From: Anisus vortex
Taxonomy: Eukaryota; Mollusca; Gastropoda; Planorbidae
Reading direction: 5' to 3'
DNA length: 64,000 nt
Assembly: GCA_949126835.1 (NCBI GenBank)
Contig: OX421494.1
Coordinates: 17,841,538-17,905,537 of the forward strand
Shown: one piece after another, positions 24,887 to 36,800 of the stretch
How positions within the stretch are numbered: the stretch's first letter is position 1
Layout: the number at the start of each line of letters is the position of its first letter
Translations under genes and position numbers: made by a program
Notes under the pieces: model-generated
What the model was told of the DNA's origin: nothing
What the model saw: only the letters and a program-made list of their open reading frames with translations
The model's database searches: none

Positions 24887-27800
24887 TTATCTGGGTCGTT
24901 GAGGATGGACTGGAAGAGAGAACTCTGCGGGTCTTTGAGGATGGACTGGAAGAGAGAACTCTGCAAACAGAGGAAAGTGGTCTGAAGGAACAAACGGGTG
25001 AGGGCAGCCAATGATCTTGTTTGCTCTGAACCATTCTTCATCTTGAAGCCCCATGACCCCATGAAGTCTCAGGTGCTGGTCAGAGTAGAAGATGTAATCT
25101 ATGATGCCTTTGAAATCAAACCTGTACAGGAAGGTACAAAAAGATCAATTTTAATCTCATCAAGTTTAACATGGATGAATGTATGGAGCTATTTCAATGT
25201 TTACTTTTATTTTTAACCAGTCAATTACAAGTTTACAAATGGTACTGCTAAACATGTAAATTTTCTACAAAAATATGTTGAGCAATAAAGTTGCAACCCT
25301 CCCCCCCCCCCCTTTCCACCACAAAAAAAAAAAAGCATTAAAAGCATTTCCTTTTTAGCTCATAGTTTTGCATTAGATTCAAAAACAAAATAGTTTTTAG
25401 ACTGGTTTAAAAGAGGCAATAAAAAAAGCAACTCAGTAAACTTAATTTTAAATAGAGCAGTGGAGACCAACAGCTAACTTTACATTTACAAATAATTAAA
25501 AAGATATTCAGTCTGCAATTATATTGAGCAAAAAGTGCACAGATTCCTAATTTGGTAAAGGTATATATATATAAATCATGACATGGTAGTGATCTTACGT
25601 GTAGTTCGTAAAAGGTATAACATCCTTGTAAGCACTGGTCAGATTAAAGTTGTGATTAATGATGCCATTAGCATTTCTGTCTTTCATAAAGACTTGATAG
25701 TTCTGGCCTTCAAAGTCTTTATGACTGATGTCAAGACGACCTTTAGACAAAAATTCATAGACTCCTGGAGTATAAGAAAATATAATCAACATTAACATTG
25801 ATGTATGTTAAAATAATGTATGTGAAATACAAAAGAAACTAATATAGTGAAGAGTTTTATTCTCATATTCTAACAACCATAGAGTAAGTACAATTTAATA
25901 AATTGACGCTCTGGCCTACAATAATAGTTTTAGCCCACGCCCACAGTAAGCATGCTATACTGCAGCAGCTTTTTAGGAAAAGAAGAAGTGTCAATGTAGA
26001 ATAGAGAGGCTTTGCCTGGCCACAACCTTATAAGTAATTTAATCTGACTGTATGTAGGAGGGGGACATGGTAATCTAAACCACAATAATTTTTTATCAGG
26101 ATCTGAAGGTTGCACCCTGAGTCTACCCAGCTCTGATGGGTACCTGACATTTTATCAGGATCTGAAGGTTGCACCCTGAGTCTACCCAGCTCTGATGGGT
26201 ACCTGATATTTACTGTGGAAAGTAAAGGTGGCAAGCCTGGCTTTGTGCTGGCCACATTATTCCCTTGATTTACACATCCATTGAAATGCTCCTTCACTTG
26301 CTCTACGGACCAACAAAGGGATACATTTTTAAAATCTCCAAGTATGAGTATGACAAGATTTTGTGCAAACTTGTATTATCACCTGAGTCAGGTAAAGAGT
26401 TGAAGTCACCACACAGTATAAGAGGCATGCTATTACATAGATCTGCATCAAGTGACGGAGGTGGGGCATTTGGCCGAAACTGCATGGAAGCTTCCTTAAC
26501 AAATTTTTGTAGCTCTTCAACCAACATCATGGTCTGAACCAATTTGACATCAGGGGACTGGGGATCCCAGTGTATATGGGCAGTGGACACCATCAACATT
26601 TGAGTCAGACCTTTAGGTGCTGGCACTGGACCTGAAATATTTAAAATGAAACATGACATTAGGTCATTGCTATGTCAGCCTAAAAGTTTAAAAATAAATC
26701 AAGCCCGTAAAATCCCTGCACTTACTGTTTTGATAGACATCCGCCTTGGTTCTTAGCACAGCAACAATGGCTATGTTGTCCTTGGTGCTAACCCTGTTGA
26801 TCATATCCGTGTCTGTATTGGAGGCTCCCTCTTTGGTGGCCAGTTGGCTGAATTCTATTTGGTACTCATTGACTTTTTCAAATCTACATTAGAGCACAAT
26901 GGTGTAGTTTTTAAAATATAAATCTGGATAACTTACAGTCAGACAACATTATTGTGTGACAGGTACATTTGTTCTTACTTGTTTTTCTTGAAGAAGATGG
27001 CACATCCATCTACACACTTCTTCTCCTTGTCAGAGTTCATTGTCCTGACACGAGATTTAGGTAAAAAGATGCCGTCATAACCATGGCCTGCTAGCTCTGG
27101 GAAGAACATGTTGTAATACTGCTCTGTTTCTACCTCCTGGAATACAAATAAAAAGTATAACTATCCCCTTCAGATAAATTTGATCTATTGGGCCTTGTCA
27201 AGCAGATTTCACAAGTTTTATACTAGGAGATTGAGTGGCTAGCACAATGCCCTGCCACCTTTATTTTCCCCCAAATACTGTCAGGCACCCATCAGAGCTG
27301 GGTAGACTCAGGGACACCCTGCAGACCCAGGTAAAAATGTGAAATTTCCTCAGGATTTGAACCCAGGACTTTTGGCATGCTGCTATACCACAGTGCCCCA
27401 AGTCCTGTAATAAAAATTACAGGAACTTCACTTTCTAAAGTGCATTCTTCTTAAGTTAACTTCTTGTATAAGCAGTGTGCAGTTTATAGTAAATGTTGAG
27501 TGTTCAATAATGCACTCACCTGAAGTGTCAAAATGTCAGCATTGCCCCTGATAATGTCATTCATGATGCCTTTCTTCCTGTAGTCCCAGCTCAGTGCCCA
27601 TGTGGGACAATAAGCATACATGGCTTTGGTGCAGAGCTTATCACAGAGTACATTGTAACACATCACAGAGAATACAGCTGGAGAGACAAAAGTATAGAGT
27701 ACATTGTAACACATCACAGAGAATACAGCTGGAGAGACAAAAGTATAGAGTACATTGTAACACATCACAGAGAATACAGCTGGAGAGACAAAAGTATAGA

Positions 27801-30800
27801 GTACATTGTAACACATCACAGAGAATACAGCTAGAGAGACAAAAGTATAGAGTACATTAAAACACATCACAGAGAATACAGCTGGAGAGACAAAAGTATA
27901 GATTACATTGTAACACATCACAGAGAATACAGCTGGAGAGACAAAAGTATAGAGTACATTGTAACACATCACAGAGAATACAGCTGGAGAGACAAAAGTA
28001 TAGAGTACATTGTAACACATCACAGAGAATACAGCTGGAGAGACAAAAGTATAGATTACATTATAACACATTTCAGGGAATACAGCTGAAGAGACAAAAG
28101 TATAGAGTACATTAAAACACATCACAGAGAATACAGCTGGAGAGACAAAAGTATAGAGTACATTAAAACACATCACAGAGAATACAGCTGGAGAGACAAA
28201 AGTATAGAGTACATTAAAACACATCACAGAGAATACAGCTGGAGAGACAAAAGTATAGAGTACATTAAAACACATCACAGAGAATACAGCTGGAGAGACA
28301 AAAGTATAGAGTACATTGTAACACATCACAGAGAATACAGCTGGAGAGACAAAAGTATAGATTACATTATAACACATCACAGAGAATACAGCTGGAGAGA
28401 CAAAAGTATAGATTACATTAAAACACATCACAGAGAATACAGCTGGAGAGACAAAAGTATAGAGTACATTGTAACACATCACAGAGAATACAGCTGGAGA
28501 GACAAAAGTATAGAGTACATTGTAACACATCACAGAGAATACAGCTGGAGAGACAAAAGTATAGAGTACATTAAAACACATCACAGAGAATACAGCTGGA
28601 GAGACAAAAGTATAGAGTACATTAAAACACATCACAGAGAATACAGCTGGAGAGACAAAAGTATAGAGTACATTAAAACACATCACAGAGAATACAGCTG
28701 GAGAGACAAAAGTATAGAGTACATTAAAACACATCACAGAGAATACAGCTGGAGAGACAAAAGTATAGAGTTAGAGTACATTAAAACACATCACAGAGAA
28801 TACAGCTGGAGAGACAAAAGTATAGATTACATTAAAACACATCACAGAGAATACAGCTGGAGAGACAAAAGTATAGAGTACATTAAAACACATCACAGAG
28901 AATACAGCTGGAGAGACAAAAGTATAGAGTACATTAAAACACATCACAGAGAATACAGCTGGAGAGACAAAAGTATAGAGTACATTAAAACACATCACAG
29001 AGAATACAGCTGGAGAGACAAAAGTATAGAGTACATTAAAACACATCACAGAGAATACAGCTGGAGAGACAAAAGTATAGAGTTAGAGTACATTAAAACA
29101 CATCACAGAGAATACAGCTGGAGAGACAAAAGTATAGATTACATTAAAACACATCACAGAGAATACAGCTGGAGAGACAAAAGTATAGAGTACATTAAAA
29201 CACATCACAGAGAATACAGCTGAAGAGACAAAAGTATAGAGTACATTAAAACACATCACAGAGAATACAGCTGAAGAGACAAAAGTATAGAGTACATTAA
29301 AACACATCACAGAGAATACAGCTGGAGAGACAAAAGTATAGAGTACATTAAAACACATCACAGAGAATACAGCTGGAGAGACAAAAGTATAGATTACATT
29401 AAAACACATCACAGAGAATACAGCTGGAGAGACAAAAGTATAGAGTACATTAAAACACATCACAGAGAATACAGCTGAAGAGACAAAAGTATAGAGTACA
29501 TTAAAACACATCACAGAGAATACAGCTGGAGAGACAAAAGTATAGAGTACATTAAAACACATCACAGAGAATACAGCTGGAGAGACAAAAGTATAGAGTA
29601 CATTAAAACACATCACAGAGAATACAGCTGGAGAGACAAAAGTATAGATTACATTATAACACATTTCAGGGAATACAGCTGAAGAGACAAAAGTATAGAT
29701 TACATTAAAACACATCACAGAGAATACAGCTGGAGAGACAAAAGTATAGATTACATTATAACACATTTCAGGGAATACAGCTGAAGAGACAAAAGTATAG
29801 AGTTAGAGTACATTAAAACACATCACAGAGAATACAGCTGGAGAGACAAAAGTATAGAGTTAGAGTACATTATAACACATCACAGAGAATACAGCTGGAG
29901 AGACAAAAGTATAGAGTTAGAGTACATTATAACACATCACAGAGAATACAGCTGGAGAGACATAAGTATAGAGTACATTAAAACACATTTCAGGGAATAC
30001 AGCTGGAGAGACAAAAGTATAGATTACATTATAACACATTTCAGGGAATACAGCTGAAGAGACAAAAGTATAGAGTTAGAGTACATTAAAACACATCACA
30101 GAGAATACAGCTGGAGAGACAAAAGTATAGATTACATTAAAACACATCACAGAGAATACAGCTGGAGAGACAAAAGTATAGATTACATTAAAACACATCA
30201 CAGAGAATACAGCTGGAGAGACAAAAGTATAGAGTACATTAAAACACATCACAGAGAATACAGCTGAAGAGACAAAAGTATAGATTACATTGTAACACAT
30301 CACAGAGAATACAGCTGGAGAGACAAAAGTATAGAGTTAGAGTACATTAAAACACATCACAGAGAATACAGCTGGAGAGACAAAAGTATAGATTACATTA
30401 AAACACATCACAGAGAATACCCATTACTTCTCATTTTCATTAATTTTTTGTTTCTTTTGTTGGTCTTATAGTAAAAATGTTTTTTTTTTTAAATATATTT
30501 AATAGATTTAGAGACACAAAGACTAGTAAACAGATTAGTAAATAGAATTTGTATTGTATTCACATTTTTTTATTTTTCAAAATATACTTCTATCTATTTA
30601 TAATAATATTAATTTATAGTCATTTTACGCTTTTCTGAATGGTGATAGCTTTGACTTTCCTTTCAACAAATGTTTGACAGTTATTGTTTTGATTTCAATT
30701 TGCTGTGTTTTTATTTGAAACTGTGTTCTAGAGAACAAGTCTACTTATTGTGCTGGATATATTTATGTTCAGAGAGGTTGTATTTGATACTTTAATATTT

Positions 30801-33800
30801 AACAATAATGTGTATCATTAAAATAATGCAGTCTGATAACATTAGATGAAATATAATGCAGTCTGATAACATTAGATGAAATATAATGCAGTCTGATAAC
30901 ATTAGATGAACAAGCATCAGAAAAACACAAAAACCATCATGATTTGCCCCCCATCCTTAATTGTGAGTTAAAAAAAGAAAAGGTTAGTGTACTTCCTCTT
31001 GTTTAACAGACCTGCTACTGTCATACCAATTAATTGAAACTTCTGGGGGCTTACAAAAAATACAATAATAAAATGTGCCTTCTGATGCTACTGCTGGTGT
31101 GTGTGTGTGGTATTGGCGAAATGACTTGGGAGTGTTAGAGCCACTCAAACTTGCCTAGTGAATGCTTCAACACATTTCTAAAGCAGATACTGTGTATGTA
31201 GAAGGAAGAGTTGGCTGTAAAATCTATGCTATTAAACTAAAGGACCACTCTAATAATTTGTCTGTTTGCCCAGTCTGTGAAACTCCTAAATGTAAACAAG
31301 CTTAGTAAACACCTTACTAGATACGGAAACTGTGTAGCTTGTGATTCAATGGCAAACCTTATTTCAAGAAAACAAATGAAAAACTTTGAAACTGTATTTA
31401 CAGTATTGATAGGAGGGGGCGGTCTCCCGAGTTGTTGTTTTCCTTTGAGAAATCCTTTGAAAAGAAGCTTACAGCAATGAATAGATTCTGTAGAATTGGG
31501 AAAACTAAGTAGAAAGGTAAATCAAATTTGTCTCGCTCATCAATAGATTAAACACACATTAGGGAGTCTATGTCTCAACGTAGGCCTACACCCAATAACT
31601 AAAGCAAACTGTAGCTAAGCTCATTAAACTCTATGGAGAAATGTGGGCATACAGCTATCTGTAATGGCATATTGTTTGTCTATTTTACCATGTAGACTTC
31701 AAGGTAATCGATTTCTTTGTTTGCTTGTTTCCTTCAACTATTGGACACATTATACAAGACACTGTGATCCACACGTCAATGTTTACAAAAATGGTGAAAC
31801 AAAGTAGCACATATATAAAACAAACAGCTATTAGTCCCACTTATTGTGCCTACGTGTGTAAGACCCTCCCCCCACCCCCCTCCCCCGGCCTTCTAGATTT
31901 CCACTTCTTTTAAGAAGTCAAGTCTCAATAAATTGTTCTTTTAACTACCAAGGCAAAACCTTTTCGTACTAGATGATGTTGGAGGAGTGTTGATGGAGGA
32001 AATGTGTGTATGGGAGGTGGAAGGAGTGTGAATGGGAGGTGGAAAGAGTGTGAATGGGAGGTGGAAAGAGTGTGAATGGGAGGTGGAAATAGTGTGAATG
32101 GGAGGTGGAAATAGTGTGAATGGGAGGTGGAAGGAGTGTGAATGGGAGGTGGAAAGAGTGTGAATGGGAGGTGGAAAGAGTGTGAATGGGAGGTGGAAAG
32201 AGTGTGAATGGGAGGTGGAAATAGTGTGAATGGGAGGTGGAAAGAGTGTGAATGGGAGGTGGAAAAAGTGTGAATGGGAGGTGGAAAGAGTGTGAATGGG
32301 AGGTGGAAAGAGTGTGAATGGGAGGTGGAAAGAGTGTGAATGGGAGGTGGAAAGAGTGTGAATGGGAGGTGGAAAGAGTGTGAATGGGAGGTGGAAAGAG
32401 TGTGAATGGGAGGTGGAAAGAGTGTGAATGGGAGGTGGAAAAAGTGTGAATGGGAGGTGGAAAGAGTGTGAATGGGAGGTGGAAAGAGTGTGAATGGGAG
32501 GTGGAAAGAGTGTGAATGGGAGGTGGAAAGAGTGTGAATGAGGAATGGGGTTATCTGTATGTTATTTGTTGGTAGTTTCAGTATTTGTATGGCATTCTGT
32601 ATTGGCTAAATGACTTATAGAATGAGGCGGCAGTATTTAATCGTTGACATTGTATGGACCATACAATAGCCACGCACACACAGTTTAACAAACCCTCGAG
32701 ATATGTTTTCTAAAGGCTCAAACTACCGGCATGTAAAATTTAAACAGGTTTCACGGTATGAATGAAGGCGGTATGTGTTGGGGAATGAAGCATAAGCCCC
32801 ATTCCAAATATTAGGATTTATCTTGGGTAAATCCAACAATAACTAAACGTCTCTATGTCTATGTAGAGAGAAACTAATTTCCCACAAACGTAGCCGTCAT
32901 GACATATAGTGAAAAAGAAAACAAAACGGCATAGAGGAGGTGGGTCGCTTTCTCTTTAAATAAATGCTACAAAGTTTCTCTATCTTGTTGACACAATCAT
33001 TACCTGGTCTTTACTTAACACCTCACCTCTTTAACCTGTTTTCACAGCGGACAAGAAAAAAAAAACCATTCCTTCGGTATAACCTCTCATCTCTCGCGCA
33101 TGCGCAGACACACACACACATGGGCGACGCAAAACAAACACACGCGGCGGTCTCAATCAAGAGATATAAATGAATCGCGGCTAGTACAGCACGCACACAC
33201 ATCCACAGCCTTTGCTTGTTCTAGTCAAGGAGAACATGTCCCCACATCATTGGGTTGGTAAGTTCGGGCTTAGAACAACACTAAAAACTTAACAACACTG
33301 ACTGGGGGGCACAGGATTAGCCAAACAGTGAAGGTTAAACAGTAGACAGTCGAACGTGTTAAGTATCATTACACGTGCGCCCGTTTAAAATAACAAAACA
33401 GAAAGAAGTACCAAGAATAAAAGAAGACTGCCTGAATGTATCGAAGGAAAGAACGCATTTGTAGACCCTTATATTCACTAATTTCTTTCAGCATGTATTA
33501 TTTGGGGTTTGAAAGAAGCAAAGTTTATAAGACGGCGAGGGATGACTTAGCATTTTTTTTTAAAATGGAGTAGATTGAAACCTATTGTTGGGCATTCCAT
33601 TGTTCTGTTTATGCACATAAGATCTTCCAGGAATAGTAACACGCGCCGCAATTATGGAAAAGCGACACAGATAACGAAGCGTGAAGACTTGATTATAGCA
33701 GACGACTGCCAAGGTGGTGATGTGCACAAATGTACATTTCTGTACATTTATTTTTATTATAATGATATGACGGTAGGCGTAAACTTTGTTAATAACATGT

Positions 33801-36800
33801 ACGACAATTAATACACCTACTCAGCAATGGAACGTTCAAATCTCTGACGTCATCGGATACTCGGATAGTAAGGCAAGCCATCGACCTTAACCTTTTATTG
33901 GCCTTAACTGGTTTATTTAGCTTACAACTTAGAAAACACGATAAAGGTGGCAGAATTGATGAAAAGTTTCATTGATAATATGGTAGGCCCTACACCTACA
34001 CATATTTGTGAGCTATAAAAATGTCACTTCACAATAATGGAACATTCCTCGATAGCTTGGGGGGGGGGGGGGGGGGATTATCCTTCAACATTTATATCTA
34101 TATGCAATGAAAATGTTCTCAATGATTTGATTTACATTGAAACGATTTTTTTTAGTTACCTGGATATGTTCTACTTTATTCAGTTTAGCATTTCTGCACT
34201 AGTCTAGCTGCTAGCTTTGAAATGGTCTACGATTGAATGCCGCATAGCACCCAGAGACAAAGCAATGTATGATAGAAAAACAAAAAAAGGTCAACCATAA
34301 GGTAGAGGGGCCAAATAACGGGCTACAAGTAGATGCGCCCGTTGGGAGTGGGCCGGAAAGAAGGTCATCACAGCCACACAACTTTAAAGATAAATAAAGC
34401 TACATAGCCGTGCACAGATTGCAATAGAGAATAGAGCGAACATAACTGCAGCAAGCAGCAAGTAGCGACAGGTGGAGAGAATTAGCTTTAGAAGGTTTAA
34501 ATGCACAGATGTGCAGAAAACATGTACACAGAGTGAATCTACGGGCATTAGCATAGACATGCCGGTCTACAACGTGGAGATGCAGATGTAAGACGTGGAG
34601 GGAGGAGTGCGAAATCTGGAAAGAGTGCCAATCTATTTCACTTCCCCCCCCCCCCAATCCAATAAAAAAGAATCACAAACAAGCACAGCGAATCCCCGTT
34701 TCCCTCCCAGGCCTGCATCTCCTTGCACAGTCATATGCCATAACCTTACTTTTGCAAACGCTGGATGACTCGGACAATTTAACCAACGGACATTATTTCC
34801 AAGCAATAGGCTATATTTCTTGCCCATTATAAATAAATATATTTATCAAGGGCCAAGTAAAGATTTAGTAAACTTATCTTTGCGCCGCGTGAGAGGGCCA
34901 CAAAGAAGATAGATATAATAATATATATATATGTCTATATCAAGGACTACTTAAGATATATATTTCTATTCTGTAGGGAGTACCACCCCGAGTGCTTTTA
35001 ATAGCACCGCCTTACAACCTGCAGCCCCCCCCCCCCCAAACCACACACACGACCCCATGCTTCCGGGTTTATCTCATGCATGTCATGTGGATTGCTTAAT
35101 GATAGAGAAATGTTAAACAATATTACACCCAGTGGTTGAAAAAAAAAGGTGACACGTGGTTAGACCAGGCCAGACCATCTAGTGATGTTTCGGGGTGTTC
35201 GGCAATTGTATAAACTAATATATAGACCTTTAATTGTCCTTGACGAAGGTTTAGGTGAAATTGCCAGGCAGTGTTCCACTGTAACTACAGGCCGATAGTG
35301 TAGCATTAGTCAACAAGCATGTAGCAACTAGTGTAGCGTGTAACAACAATGGACTCTATTGGGCTGGTTGAAAAATTCCCAGTACGCGGTGCCAAGTTCG
35401 CATAATATATGATTAAACTTCAGACATAGGTAGGCCTATTCTTCTTCTTCTACCAACACCAGAGCCCCCCAGCAGGAGCTGCGCATAACCTCTATCCAGG
35501 GTGTGTAATCTGGACCCGTCGAATAGCACCACAAAGGGGGGGGGGGGAGGGTACACGTTTTACGTGCCCAGGTTATATCCAATGCACAACCCACTATTAG
35601 TCGCCTTTTACGACATGCAAGTGGGACTTAACAGTGGGGTTATTCTTTCACCTGGTCATTTCCAGGAGCACGATACCCACACTGGGGCAGACAAAGGTAT
35701 AAACGTATGTCCTTTTAGACTAGCCAAGCATAGTTCATCGTTCCCCATGACTACATAACACATGAAATTGTGTGGCCAATGCTGAGCTACATTTACTTTC
35801 TCCCACATTATGCCAGGATCCACTAGAGAGAGAGAGAGAAGACCAAGGGTTTCTTTACAGACATGGGAAAAAGTCTAGGATTGGTGTGTGCTATTGACAG
35901 TCCAGAGAGCTGCATACATACCATCTAGTATCTAGCAAAATAATTGATATAATATGTTTCACAACTCCAAGGACATCACAATCTTTAAAAAAAAGAAAAA
36001 GATCACAGATAATATTTACCAGCAGGTACATCTTTGTCAGGAGCACCAGTTGATATCCATGGTCTGTTAGGTGGCATTGACATTTCATCTAGAAAAACAA
36101 AAAAAAAAAAAAAATAAGTGGAAATAAAAGTATCAATCAATATTGAAAAAGAGACTTTTTGAAAATCAGTTTAGTGATTCTTATCTAATATGAAATAAAC
36201 TGAATTTAAAAAAAATGAATTTAAAAAAAAAACAACCAAAGATTACATCCACATTTTCTTCTGCAATTCTACAAAGAACTGTGAACTATCTTCCAGCTTA
36301 ATAAACAAGACTTGCACCTCTTACTGAGATTAAAAGTGATTGAATCTAACTCTTACTGTGGATACTGGAATCACAAATAACCAAGAAATAGCTACACTTT
36401 CAATAGCACACATTTCAAGCCATATCTTACTACAACACACTCTACAAAACAACTAGAGAATGTTTGCAAATAAATATATTTAATTAGCTTTGTTTGTACC
36501 AAGCTTATCAATATTGCACCAAGCTTATCAGTATTGCACCAAGCTTATCAGTATGGAGTATACAGAAAGATGCCATTTAATAATCTACTACTTATTTATT
36601 TAAAATATTTGCACTAATAATAAATTAATCCTATAATTAAACCCCAACAAAGTATAAAGTTTGTCTATTCCTTTTCTTATCCTGGCATTTTTGTTTGACA
36701 AAATCTTGATGCTTTGTTTCCTAACTCACATCAGTTGCACCAGTATTCAGAGACAGTATTCAATATGCCTTGATCATTCTGGTCTGCATGTGACTAGTAA

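Noticed and set aside
27340..27399. tRNA gene
   Set aside because: A and B box-like words are present, but there is no cloverleaf closure, and the head continues into a repeated SINE body.
26726..27677. CNOT6 exons 5, 6 and 7 are each exactly 158 nt, suggesting exon duplication
   Set aside because: Their sequences and encoded segments are unrelated and match successive parts of the human protein, so equal length is coincidence.
27484..28737. 417-residue minus-strand ORF of VMCYNVLYTFVSP repeats as a stand-alone protein
   Set aside because: It is the 51-bp acceptor array read through. Only its last ~53 codons are a true CNOT6 exon. Any translation of the repeats would be through CNOT6 splicing, not a separate gene.
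27645..30420. CRISPR-like array
   Set aside because: Units are contiguous with no unique spacers, in a spliced eukaryotic gene. It is a minisatellite.
34400..34827. Short minus-strand ORFs rich in His/Leu and Gly
   Set aside because: They overlap poly-C/G tracts and show no conserved motif or splice signals.
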